Of a DNA stretch of 64,000 nt, positions 35,705 to 47,270 are shown one piece after another (position 1 is the first letter of the stretch; every line of letters starts with the position of its first letter). The DNA lies in assembly GCA_034440575.1 (NCBI GenBank), contig JAOTOL010001656.1:3164501-3228500 (forward strand), given 5' to 3'. The stretch is from Imbricaverruca yamaguchii. Taxonomy: Eukaryota; Arthropoda; Thecostraca; Neoverrucidae. The position numbers were made by a program, and so were the translations under genes. A model generated the notes under the pieces. It searched no databases, was not told the DNA's origin, and worked only from the letters and a program-made list of their open reading frames with translations.

Positions 35705-38280
35705 GTACAGTACGGCTAGGAGGACGGTGACCGGCCCGCTGGCGGCGTGGCCGACCCGCCGGGCAGAGCCGGGAACATACGCAGCACCACCACCACGACA
35801 CGACTACACCGAATACCCGGCTCTGCCAACACCCACAACCACGCGACACCAGCACAACACGGCCACCTACCCAAAAACACTCACCAACAGCACACGTAGG
35901 ACACACACCCAAACACCAGCAAACATAGGCCAGCGACCGATACACAAACCACCACCACCGCCACCACGAACCTACTCCATCCCCACCCTCCGAACCCCCA
36001 CCGCCACCACCCCAGCAACCAACAACCTCCCCCTACCCACGGTCCTCGCCCTCAACAGAGGAGTCCCCAGCAAACACAATCCGCACGTACACTGACCGGG
36101 ACACAGACATAGAGGAGCACACTGACACCAGACACCCATCAACAGACACATACCGGACCATATACCCACACCAACTACCACCCCCGCCCATCAACAGCCA
36201 CCCCTCACCCAACAACAACAAAAGCCAGGAAAAAAAACACCAAAAGACCTAACTCACCGAAAAGACCACACATGTGCGCCAACACCCAAAGACAATGAAC
36301 ACAATCATACAATGGAACACACACGGACTTATCAGACACTGGCATGAATTCAAGCATTACGCACTACAAACAAATCCTATAGCACTATGCATTCAAGAAA
36401 CACACTTCAAACCCAACGACCCATATCACTTTCACATCCCTCAGTACACACTACACAGACACGACACACACAACCCACACAGATCAGGCGGTGTATGCAC
36501 ATACATTAGGAACACGACCCCTCACCGCCTGATACACTTCGACGCCACGGCAGACATACTATTAACTGAAATTCAAGTACACAACATAGCTTACACACTC
36601 ATCAACATTTACGACCCACCCGCGCGAAACGCAGAAACCCTCTCGGAATTAACTAAAGCACTTGACCAAATTCGCACACCTATCATTCTCACCGGAGACT
36701 TTAACTCACATCACCCCTTATGAGACACCCGCACAATACAACCTGATCACAGAGCACACACACTCATAGCAATAGCCACACAGCATAACCTCACCATACT
36801 CAACACCGGCTCACCAACCTACCTAGTACCTATCAGCTCCCTCCTCCCTACAACCCCAGATGTCACATTTGCCTCTTCACGCATAGCCCTCACACTGTCC
36901 TGGACATCCGACCCTGACCGACACTTTAGCGACCACGCACCCATCACCATTACCTTTGACCAAATCCCGACCACCGGCCCACCCAACCCCCAGCCAGGCC
37001 GGTGGAACCTCAAAAAAAAACATCCTGGGTCCCATTTTCAGATTCCTTAGCCGCACAAACAGCACACAATCCACAACACACACCATAACAGTTTGCAGAC
37101 ATCATCCTCACCACAGCACACGAACACATACCACGAACAAAACCAAGATACCAACACAAACCTCGCGCGGCTCCCTGGTGGGAAGAAGAGTGCCACCGGG
37201 CGATCCGCGCGAGGAACCACGCACGCCACAGACATGAAAGACACCACACTCCAGAAACACTAACAGCCTACAAACATCAGAGAGCACTCTGCAGACGCAC
37301 CATCAAAGAAGCAAAAAAGACCTCCTGGAATAAATTTTGCACCAAATTTAACAGATTCACACCTCTCGGCGAAATTTGGACACTACTCAGAACATTTCAA
37401 CACAAACAAAGACCGCCATGCGAAGCAATCACACTTAGACACAACAACAGCACTGTCACAAACACACAAACAATATTAAACATTTTCGCACACCACTACC
37501 ATCTCAGATCATCTACACTTCCACGAGCACTCCCACCTGCAATCAGTCACACCCGCCCACACCTATACAACAGCAGATTTACACTTACAGAACTACAATT
37601 AACAATCACACACAAACAGGACACACAAGTGTAGGACCAGACAACATTCACTATGCCTTCTTCAAACACTTACCAATCTCAGCACTCCAAACATTGCTCG
37701 ACACTTACAACACTGCATGGACCACACATACCTACCCACAATCATGGTTACACGCTTCTCTCATACCTATACCCAAACCAAACACGGAATCAACTCTCTG
37801 CACTTCCTATCTCCCTATCGCCCTCACCAGCTACTTCCACAAACTATTCGAACGTCTTGTCAAAAAACGCCTTCTGTATATCATCCAAACACAAAAACTA
37901 ATCTCTCCTATTCAATCGGGTTTTCTTCCTAATCGTTCATGCCTAGATAATCTCACTTACCTTGTCACACATATCCAGGAAGCGGCGGCAGGGAAACGCT
38001 CCACTGTCGCCGTCTTCCTGGACCTCAAACAAGCTTACGACACCATCAACATAACAGCACTACTACAACACCTACACAACATAGATATGCAGGGCAGACT
38101 ACAACACTATCTTCACTTCTATTTTCTCAATCGCTCATTTCAAGTCAAATTGGATCCCACATGTCAGACACAAAATTCCCCCACAACCGGTCTCATGCAA
38201 GGTTCAGTACTAAGCCCCCTACTCTTTATTTTAGGTCTAAATTCAGTCATCCCAGACAACCTTCCGGCCAAGATTGTCAA
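35705..38280 (+). pseudogene. Jockey-like LINE, 3'-truncated, with endonuclease and partial RT
   Basis: A Pro/Thr-rich ORF1-like AC-rich leader (35720-36260) precedes ORF2. ORF2 has an ATG at 36295, an endonuclease with IIQWNTHGL, IALCIQETHF, YTLINIYDPP and LTGDFNSHHPL, an internal TGA at 36721 where Trp is expected, and later SDHAPITITF. It continues with a linker (PWWEEECHRAIRARN, about 37165) and RT (IPIPKP, LPIALTSYF, IQSGFLPN, VFLDLKQAYDTI = motif A, LMQGSVLSPLLF = motif B). It stops before motif C (the FADD/YADD box). Frameshifts lie near 37010 (A run) and 37630. The 3' end is lost, unlike normal 5'-truncated LINEs. About 115 bp of the host foldback arm (equivalent to 34636-34750) is missing at the junction. 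Confidence 0.88.
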
Positions 38281-38625
38281 GTTCAGAGCCTCTGCGCGAC
38301 ATTTTTGGGCCCCAATATGATTTGTATTGGCCCCGATGCGTTTTGTTAGGGACCAAGCGGAATCATCAAGGGCCCCGGTCCCTCTTTTTGTAGCCATAGG
38401 GCCACTTTTACTGACCCCGGAACGATTAGTTGAGACCAAAATTTGAATTTCATTACACTTGGCAGAATTCTGAGAACCCCAGTGCGATTTTCAAGGAACC
38501 TGTGCGACTTTTTGGGGCGCCCATATCATTTGTATAGCCTCATGTGCACTTTTTGGGGCCCCTGGTGGTATTTTCAGGGTCCTTGCCCACTTGTTCAAGC
38601 TCCAGTGTTAGTGTCTTTTTAAGCC

Positions 38626-38756
38626 CCAGTGCACCCCGGAGGGCCATCAATATGATGGCCCTCCGGGGTGCACTGGCCATCAATATTGATGGCCAGTGCA
38701 TCATGCATCATATTGATGGCCCACACCATCAATATGATGGTGTGGGCCATCAATAT
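38626..38756. repeat. three consecutive near-perfect palindromes
   Basis: P1 38626-38676 has a 24 bp stem and an ATA loop. P2 38669-38700 is a perfect 32 bp palindrome. P3 38710-38756 has a 22 bp stem and an ATA loop. All share the core GGCCATCAATAT/ATATTGATGGCC. They interrupt the family-B arm and have no counterpart in the opposite arm. Confidence 0.95.
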
Positions 38757-39053
38757 GATTTTCAGGGGTCTTGGCGCGATTTTGTGGGCCCAGCGTCATT
38801 TTCAAGGGCCTCTGCGTGACTTTCTGGGGCTCCAATGTTAATTTTTGGGCCCTTACGATTTTGGGGCTCCTAGCGTCATTTTCAGGGACCCTGCGCGACT
38901 TAAAAAAAAAAATTAATTTGATTTGTATGCTCCTAGTGCGATTTTTGGGCCCAAGCGGGATTTCTAGGGCACCTATCGCAATTTCTCAGAATCCCGGCGC
39001 GATTCCTGGTGGCCTCTCAAGGGATGGGGATTAACCCCTTCGGTGCGCCACTG

Positions 39054-40495
39054 ATAGTCACCAATCTGGCGTGATATCTGCTTCACATGCTTAGAAAGAT
39101 TCACTGAGATTCAAAGATTCACTATCACCATTCGGCAGGCTAGGACTGAAGCAGATGACGTTGTATGCGTGCCGCATAGGTAGGCATTGCACTCTTGCAA
39201 CATGACGGCCAACGTTTGTCTCCAATCTCGATGGTTCTCAAAATGCAAAGTAACCCGATTCGTTTGGACGGTTCGTTATTTTTTAGCGGCTAAATCTGGT
39301 TGAGGAATTGAATCAGAATATCTATTCCGGGAAAGCTGATCACCGGAAAGCATGTTTGTACGCTGTTCGCGTGCCTCAAGGAATCATGTTTGGCGTTCGG
39401 GGAAAGAAAAATCTACTCGCTATTGTCACAACTGCTGCTATTGGCGGCACTTGGTACAATCGATTTTGTGGTATAGGCGACTGAATTCCCTCGGCTACAT
39501 ATGTCACACATGAGAAGCGGCTGAATCCCCACGGCTACACATGATAGAAGTGATAAGCGAATGAATTCCAACGACTACACATGATACAGTAGATTACATT
39601 GGGTCGGTTTCATCCTTACAATCCTGGTGGTGCTCTTGAAAAAGTCGGGAATTCATTGCGTGGTAGTTAAAATACTGAAGACTTACAAGTTGTTTTTAGT
39701 AGGAATACAATTATTTCCTCTTCTGCATGGTAATAACCATTCTTTGGAAATGTCGACACATATTTTTCTCTTCATTTCGGCTAGCTTTATCGAATATTTT
39801 TGTACCCAGTACCCTATTCTGTCTGGCAGTTACCATTATTCTTGCAACCAGGGGCCTATTCTGTCCGACAAGTAGCATGCTTTTTGGACAGCTTTTTTGT
39901 AAGCGGCTAAGAATTTGTGTTACGGGGAAGTTGGCCATGCGAAAGCATGTTTTGACTTTGTTCGCGTACCTGACTGATGCTTCCTTGATATCTCGTTGAA
40001 AAACAAATTTAATAGTTATTTTTGCATGAGTGTGAATTCTAACGACACTTGGAACAATCTGTTTTGTATGTGCTCGACGGTTACGGTGATTACACGAAGT
40101 GATACAAAGTCATGTTGAAGTGATACGCAAGTCATATTAAAGATTACTTGCAGCCAGGCGCCTATTCTGCCCCGCAAGTACCATACCAATAGCTCATTAT
40201 TTTTTACAGCAAAATCGGGCTGATAAATTTACGAATCGGGGAAGCTGATGACAGAAAAGCATGCTTGGGTGTTGTTCGAGTGTCTCATGGAAGAATTTTT
40301 CATGCTTTGATCTAAAACAAAAACAACGAAAATATAAAGGTTTAAAGATTACAGTTCAACAAGTACAATGCTTTTTGAACGGCTCATTTTTTAAGCGGCA
40401 AAATCGGGTTGAAAGAATGGCGAGTCAGTATTTATCACGGGGAAGTTGATCACCGGAAAGCATGTATGGGGCGTTGTTGCATTTGAATGGACACA
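39054..40495 (-). repeat. array of ~300 bp units, right outer arm (inverted)
   Basis: Inverted, partly decayed copies of the 32783-33886 unit lie at about 39230-39450, 39880-39975, 40185-40310 and 40370-40490. They share AGCGGCNAAATCNGGTTGA, GGGGAAGCTGATCACCGG and AAAGCATGTTTG. Between them lie unrelated AT-rich segments, for example 39480-39600 with three short repeats of GGCTACACATGA-like sequence and 39780-39880 with CCTATTCTGTCCGACAAGTA-like repeats. Confidence 0.75.
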
Positions 40496-42757
40496 TTTTG
40501 TAGAATATAATGGAGATTTTCAGTCATACAGCATGTTTGCTGGTACGTCTTACTGAGACCATGTGTGACAACGTCAATGATAGTTTTTTTTTCCAGGTAT
40601 AAGGCATTTTAGCCTCGCGTCAACAATATTCCATTGTTTAATATATAGTAGAACTAATTGATACATTTCCTGGTAACTATTACCGTTGCAAGTCATCTTC
40701 TTGAACACTGCATATCATGGTCATGTTTGAGCTGATAACCAAAGCCATTGATCTACTACTGTTTTCATCGATTTGTATTCCAAATATCATTTTCACATTA
40801 TTACGAATTATTTGAATATGTTTAATCAAATTGTTAAATCCATCTGACAAACTTGCTGGATGGAATGCGAAAATGGACCTCACGAGTTGCATGATTACCA
40901 TCGTTATGTTTTGAGTTTTTAATGAACCGGCAAACCAGTTGAAATCCCGGTATAATTACAAAGACCAGCCAAGAAGTCCCTTGGCCCTGATTGGGCTTCC
41001 TGACCAGGCTTTCGGCCCTTGCATTTGCCACCTCTTGTCGCACTACCACGCGGATGCGTTACGTTACAGTTGTGCGCGCACAGACCATGCAGTCGCGCCA
41101 GCCGGTGCAGCGCACAGGAAGGCGGAACAGCGCGAGCAGGATACTGAAATGGCATCTGTGACGTCAGTTCCCGTGAAGACGCCAGAAACTCGACGAGTTT
41201 TGCACAGCGCCGTGCATTTGCACGCGCCGCTGCATGTGTGTAATGACTTACGCCTGCGCGCTCTGGCTCTGCGGAGCTCATTGGCCGACTCGCTATGCAC
41301 TATGCGCATAGTGAGAATGTTGTCTATCTGCCATCTGTCTATGTATGGTCTGTCATGCCCTCTTTGTATGTCGCCTGTCTGCCATTTGTCTATATATTGT
41401 CTGCCATGCTCTCTTTCTTGGTGTTGGTCCTTCTGCTGTTAATCTGTCCTGATAAGGCTACTTACGCTGACTCTCGAGCACGCATTCTTTGCGCTGATTC
41501 TGACCCGCCTTGAGCTACCGTCGGATTCGCCACAGGACCTTGTGCTTGTTACGTTCGATTATAGACATCTGGTTCTCAGCACTCTGCTTCATTTATCTGC
41601 TGTCATGGCCTACCAACTTTGCTATGGGCACGGATCGACTTGGTTAGTATGGTGTTACGGCGCAACTTCTAGCCAATCCAATCTTCCACGGGCCTTGGTT
41701 GTGTACTGTTCCATAATGATGTTGTGTGTCTGATACTATGTTATGTGTTTGGGAATGACGGTAAATTAACTTTACGCTTGCAATGATAATTGATAGCAAT
41801 AATGGTGGGATTTTCTGTCTCAGATCTTCATATGTGGCAATTGTAGCGAAAAGTATCAACAAGTTGTCATTGACGTCTTGACATCAAAATGTTTCAAATC
41901 AAAATTGTATTTTAGTGAGTTGGTCCTTCGGTTTTGGTCTGTCCCAGGTGATGTACATGGTATTTATGTTGTTCGCAATACGTAAATTTGCCATATAAAT
42001 ATTTCAAGATTATATTTATTATCATCCAGCATGCTTCTTTTCTTCATACCTTATGCGGTGCTGTTTTCGTTCCATAAAGTTTCCGCACAACTCTATGGAA
42101 TTATTTTTCCACCAGCGTAGAACTCGTATCTCCCACCATCCAATTATTCCACAATTCATGGCCGGGAAACCCTGACCCTCACCACAGATTATGCTTGGCT
42201 TGAATAAATTATAAAAAAGAGATCAGGTTACTTTTACGAATGCAATAATCAAGATACGTAGATTTTAGCCGTGTCTCCTAACTTAAGCCATCCCTCAAGG
42301 GGAATAATCCATAGAATGTTTTGTCAACCATCTACCAGGGTCAGCTCTCGGGGAAGTGAGGAAGGTGTCCTTACCGCGCCGTTGGAGAAGTGACACCACT
42401 TGAGGGCCACGGTGGCTGAACTCTGGTTAAGGGGAAGTTGTATGAGCTAAAGAGCCCAAACCGTCCGCTTTTGAGGTGTGTCCCTCTCGATCACAATTTG
42501 TGACCGTACATGCCACACACGGATGTCACCAGTATGCGAGGGAAGGGCATGGGAGTGGGCATGTATGCGAGGGAAGGGCATGGGAGTGTAACGTGGAGAC
42601 GTCTACAGTCCCCCCTACACACACTGTGGTGAATTTAGTATGGAGCCCCTCCACCCCCCCCCCCCCCGCCAACAACAAAAAACGAGTTAGACTTCTCACA
42701 GTCTTCTGTACCTAGAGAGCAAGGGCGGCGGCATCTCGTTTGACCAAGGGTGTGGAG
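40496..42757. other. mixed spacer, nothing recognised
   Basis: The GC-rich part at 40980-41300 has open frames on both strands without motifs. 41310-41420 has short TGTCTATNTGTCTGCCAT-type repeats. 42530-42595 holds a tandem pair of about 30 bp (TATGCGAGGGAAGGGCATGG). A C run of about 16 sits near 42652. Confidence 0.4.
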
Positions 42758-45275
42758 CAGTGGCGTACCGAAGGGGCAATGGGGGCAGTTTCCCCTCCCC
42801 TCAGAGGTTGTGGGACCCCAAAAATCGTACCGGGGTCCTTGTAAGTCACGATGGGCGCCACAAAAGCACGGGCTAGGCCCATGAAGATTGCACTGGTGGT
42901 TCAAAAGGTCGAACCGAGATATATGAAAATCGCGGTGAAGCCCCCAAAAAGTCGGACCGGAGCCCCTGGAAATCACGCTGGGCCTCAAAGTTTGCATCTG
43001 GGCCCATGAAAACCATGCTGAGGGCCCACATAAGTTGCGCCGGGTTCTCGAAAATCACCACAGGGTCTCAGAAGGTCGTACCGGGACCCCTAAAATCACG
43101 CTGAGCGCAGTGGTACCAGAATGTCGCATCTGGGGCCGCCGAAAATGCACGCTCTGGGCTCGATGGGTCGCACCGGAGCCACACAAATCCCATCGGGATT
43201 TCCCAAAAATATACGCTGAAGACACGAAAGAAACAATCCGGAAATGACAACTCACTCTGGGAACCCGACAATCGCGCCAATAAAAACTAAATCGTGTTAG
43301 AGTCCAAGAACATGTCCCGCCATGGATCCCAACAAATGATGCCGGGGCCCAAAAAATCACAATGAAACTAAAAAAGTCGCCTCGCCACCTTCGAAAATCA
43401 CACTGAAGACCGAAAGGTTACACCGCAGGCCAAAATGTTGTAGCAGAATCCCAAAAGATCAATTCCTTTCTGGAATGTCACCTTGCGTCCATTGCACCGC
43501 GTCAAAGACCGCGTCAAATTTTGGGTCACTGAAAAGAAGCATGTCGGGGCACCGGAAAAAAGGACTTGGGGCCAGAAGAATCGTGCCGGGACCCAAAAAT
43601 ATCGTGCCCTGGCTTGCAAAAAAAAATGAACTCGACACCATAAATATAAACTGAACCCGATCGAATCGACTCGAGCATCGAAAAATTCAGAACAGGACCC
43701 AAAAGAAAATGCTTCGAAGGGCCTTTCTACTCTAAAAGGGTGTCATCGAGAGAAAAATCGTTGAGCAATCGCAGTATCGTACCCCGTCCCGCACTCCTTA
43801 TGGTGTAGATTCCAAATAATTGCCGCGTGGTCCACAAAATCGAACTGCAGTCCTGCAAATTTGCGTCAGGACACCCAGAATTAGCATATGGTGCTCGAAA
43901 TATATGCAGCGGATCCCAGACAACTTGCACCGGGCCCGAAAACTTGTGCCTGGGGCCAGCCAAAATCGCGCTTGGGACCAAAAGTACAATGAACCAGCTA
44001 AGTACAACGCGCCCCGCGGAGTCGCTCCGAGCCCCCATATATGACGTTCTGGACCCAAAATTCCCATCGGTAGTCCCAAAACTTAGGTTTGGAGCATTGG
44101 TGTTAGGGGCCAAAATATTGTGTTCGGGGCCTAAAATGTTCTTAGGTAGTCCGAAAAATTCGGTTCGGGGCATAAAAATACCGTCGGAGCTCTCCAAAAT
44201 TGGCGTCGATGGCACCAAATACGCACAGCCTAGCCCAGAAGCTCACATCGGGATTAGACAAAGATCAACCCTGATCCCTCCAAAATAAGGAGGGATTCTT
44301 AAATATACATCTTCCAGCCAGAAAAATAGCTCCAGAGCCCCAAACATATCACCAGATGCCTTCAAAAATCGCGGACGGCCCCGAAAAAGACAACGCTCCT
44401 AAGGTCGAAAAGCGTGGTGGGATCCTGAAACATTGGATGGAACCCCATGGACCCAAAGAAAATCAGGTCGGGACTCAGACTATAAAAATCTCAAAAGGTT
44501 CACAAAAATCTTGAACCAAAAAACTGGAGTCGGGTCCCCCTCCCCCCTGGAACCGCACGCCTCGGCCAGATATGTCGCGCCGGGACCCAATACATTTCAC
44601 CGGAACCCCCAAGATCGTGCTGGGGTCTCACAAATGTCCCTCAGTAGCCTAAGTAAACACATCACCCTGAGAGCACAACGGAAGACCGAAATATACAGAA
44701 CACTCCAAAACGCGCTAAGTCACGCAAAGAGCAACAGGGCCTTAAAACATGTGCCGCAGTCGTAACTAAACACACCGGAGCTCTAAACAGAACACACCGG
44801 ATATCCCCAAGCACACCGGAGCCATTCAACCGCATAATGACCTCAAAAACTGGCTGGGGCCATCAAAAAGCGACATGGCCTTAAAAAAGAACACAGGTAC
44901 CTAGCACAAAATGAATTAAACGAGGTCTTCAAAAAGGCGTCAGCATCTCCGAAATATCGTCGATGTACAAAAAAAAACACAAACCCGAAAAAAGAGCCGG
45001 GGCCACAAAAATGTGCTGGATCCCTATGACAAATTGGTTGGAGCCGTAAAGCACATTCGTAGACGAAAAACGCAACGAGCCCCCCCAAAAAAAAAAACAC
45101 CGGGCTGTGGCCTTGGTTCGGTAGCCAATTTGGGAGCATATCTAACTGAAGAGATGAGGTGCATCAAAGCTCGGCGGGTACCCGGCTTTCTTAGCGACAT
45201 AAAAATATGCGAAGAAGAGAAATAACCATCGAATTTAATTAATAAAATCTTCCGAGCGAACCTCCATGCAAAATA
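42758..45275. mobile_element. family-B foldback, forward arm of a candidate 14 kb element
   Basis: It begins with the terminus CAGTGGCGTACCGAAGGGG and a GGGGGCAGTTTCCCC palindrome, then units such as GACCCCAAAAATCGTACCGG. The inner end, 45108-45270 (TTGGTTCGGTAGCCAATTTGG, GAGATGAGGTGCATCAAAGC), matches the reverse complement of 55560-55740. Reading frames of up to 163 codons here are by-products. The opposite arm is 55340-56897. Confidence 0.7.
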
Positions 45276-45550
45276 TTCCACGGGCTAAACATGGCATAAG
45301 ACTAGCATGGGGCAGCACTTAGCAAAGCGTAGGAGTCTTAGCAGAAACCGTAGAATCCAGGGCCTCCTGTAATACATTTTTACCAGGTGGGATTTCATGC
45401 TGAAACAAAATCAAAATAACATGGCGTCACTGGCGTTTCTAACCCAAATGTTTGGGGAGGCCAACTTTCGGCGCGACCCAGCCCTGCCCCCTCCCCCCAC
45501 ACACACACTCAGTGGCGTAAAACGCTAACCCTACGACTACTCCACTAAAA
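45276..45550. other. spacer with a family-B-like terminus
   Basis: CAGTGGCGTAAAACGC at about 45511 resembles the family-B end and follows C-rich sequence. It may be the edge of another, undelimited element. No gene is present. Confidence 0.35.
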
Positions 45551-46170
45551 CCCACAAAATGTTCCAAAGAGACGCAGACAGACACAACAATAATCATAGC
45601 ACCACAGCCCACAACACAAAACACCGCACAAGCTCAGGCTCCACCCTCAACACCACACCGCGAAGCACACAAACCATTGTCCCTGTCACGACCACTATGA
45701 CCACCACAAGACCATACGCACGACGCAAAAACCAACACAACCAATACGGACAAATCACAGACTCAGACACAGATTCAGACGACGAATACAACAGTGCAGG
45801 CCCTCTCAGTACTTACAACAGTGCTCCCTTCCACTACCTAAGCACCTACAAAACGATAAAACAACAAAACACAAACACCACCTCAAACAACAACAAACCA
45901 AACACTCGTGTCAAAACCAAAACTATCCGACAATAAACAACATCCGAACAATTTCAAACTACTCTCTCCCAAATCCACCCATGACGTGTGCATATTTTTT
46001 AATCAACAACAAAAAAAACAAAAAGATCATTAACAGGAAAAACACAAATCAAACAAAAAACAAAAGCCCAAATTAGAGCTAAAAATCTAGCACAAAACAA
46101 AACAGAAAGGCCGATGCATGACAACGTATGAAAACAGTGTACGTATGTATGTTCGTTCCTGCATTGTTCT
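45551..46170 (+). pseudogene. AC-rich LINE-like ORF fragment and tail
   Basis: A 125-codon frame (45559-45936) rich in Thr, Asn and Gln carries an acidic DSDTDSDDEYNSAG patch and ends VKTKTIRQ. It is followed by A/C-rich, T-poor sequence (AACAAAAAAAACAAAAAG). Base composition matches the LINE at 35705-38280. This could be an ORF1 or 3' portion of that family, but no diagnostic motif is seen. Confidence 0.35.
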
Positions 46171-46210
46171 AATGAACCGCCGATGACCCGACCCTACCCC
46201 CATTCTGCAG

Positions 46211-46339
46211 ACCTACGGCACCGTCCAGACCACAGCGTCGGACTGTGAATACAAAGGTCCCGGACTGGACCCTCTCACCGCTCGGACACATCCCAATCCT
46301 GTGGCCCACCGGCGAAACAGTGTGCACGGCGCCGATTAG
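46211..46339 (+). CDS. candidate terminal exon of an unknown gene
   Basis: A pyrimidine-rich tract ending CCCATTCTGCAG precedes an open frame of 43 codons ending in TAG. The frame reads TYGTVQTTASDCEYKGPGLD and ends NSVHGAD. Third positions are strongly G/C and composition is balanced, unlike the surrounding AC-rich or AT-rich DNA. It has no ATG, as expected for an internal or last exon. No partner exon was found nearby, and I do not recognise the protein. It may be a chance frame. Confidence 0.3.
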   Translation, partial: TYGTVQTTASDCEYKGPGLDPLTARTHPNPVAHRRNSVHGAD

Positions 46340-46614
46340 TAAATGCATAATGTGCGTCGCGAATCAAGCCCAATGAAAAACTGCAGCGGCTCCCAATATT
46401 TGGCAAGTTATCATTAACCCTATAGGAGTTGCATGGACATAATTGTCTTCAAAATTTGTTCTTTCGCCATCATCCAATTTTAGTTGGACAGTTGCTGTGC
46501 CGCTGGCAGTAACCTTGTCGAAACAGTGCAGCATTGGCACGTGACACCGGTCAATTGGTGTGGTACGTGACCGGCTGAGCCGGCCGTTACATCATGCTTT
46601 TCACTGGCCGAGGG
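46340..46614. other. spacer
   Basis: No feature was recognised between the candidate exon and the minisatellite. Confidence 0.4.
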
Positions 46615-47106
46615 TGTCACGCCCAGTGGCGTGCGCCGTCCAAAACAGCCCGTCACGCCCAGTGGCGGACGCCGTCCAAAACAGCCCGTGTCACGCCCAG
46701 TGGCGGGCGCCGTCCAAAACAGCCCGTCACGCCCAGTGGCGGACGCCGTCCAAAACAGCCCGTCACGCCCAGTGGCGGACGCCGTCCAAAACAGCCCGTC
46801 ACGCCCAGTGGCGGACGCCGTCCAAAACAGCCCGTGTCACGCCCAGTGGCGGGCGCCGTCCAAAACAGCCCGTCACGCCCAGTGGCGGACGCCGTCCAAA
46901 ACAGCCCGTCACGCCCAGTGGCGGACGCCGTCCAAAACAGCCCGTGTCACGCCCAGTGGCGGGCGCCGTCCAAAAACCGTCAGTGGCGGGCGCCGTCCAA
47001 AACAGCCCGTCACGCCCAGTGGCGGACGCCGTCCAAAACAGCCCGTCACGCCCAGTGGCGGACGCCGTCCAAAACAGCCCGTGTCACGCCCAGTGTGTCA
47101 CGCCCC
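46615..47106 (+). repeat. 36/38 bp minisatellite, ~13 units
   Basis: The unit is CACGCCCAGTGGCGGACGCC + GTCCAAAACAGCCCGT (36 bp), with 38 bp variants carrying an extra GT and one short unit near 46975. It is open in all three + frames, giving three overlapping ~190-codon frames. These are repeat artefacts. Confidence 0.95.
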
Positions 47107-47128
47107 ACCCTCCCTCACATATACGCGC

Positions 47129-47270
47129 ACATGGATATGGATGACCCTCTATACGTTCGGTGGTGTTCTTGAAGATAGTGTCATCATAAGCGATGTCATT
47201 AGCGGTAAAAAAAAATAGCTCCGGTCTACTAGGTAGACGGTCTACGCATTATAAACGGCATGATGCTCCT
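47129..47270 (+). repeat. direct repeat copy 1 (partner 54755-54905)
   Basis: It shares CACATGGATATGNATGACCC, TCATCATAAGCGATGTCATTA, GGTAGACGGTCTACGCATTA and TAAACGGCANGATGCTCCT with 54755-54905. A weaker third copy lies at 54955-55015. Confidence 0.85.

Larger units (their letters stand above)
33887..39053. mobile_element. foldback element (family B) with LINE inserted in right arm
   Basis: The left end is CAGTGGCGTACCGAAGGG and the right end, reversed, is CAGTGGCGCACCGAAGGGG. Arms of degenerate 28-30 bp units run 33887-35370 and, inverted, 35370-35704 plus 38281-39053. Pairing is specific, not just repetitive. For example, 34515-34636 and 38280-38400 share CTACAAAAAG, CTAACAAAACGCATC, AATCATATTGG and CGCGCAGAGGCTCTGAAC. 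Similarly, 34900-35140 pairs with 35385-35600 (GGAGTGACTGG, TCTCCAACAATCTCTCA). The inverted homology continues outside the ends (GTGACAATCAGTGG / CCACTGATAGTCAC), so this foldback is embedded in a larger inverted repeat. No transposase is seen. Confidence 0.75.

Noticed and set aside
36274..38320. Active LINE
   Set aside because: Internal TGA at 36721, frameshifts and loss of RT motif C make it inactive.
46560..47218. Three overlapping ~190-codon frames on the + strand
   Set aside because: All come from a 36/38 bp minisatellite that lacks stops in every frame, with no unique protein domain.
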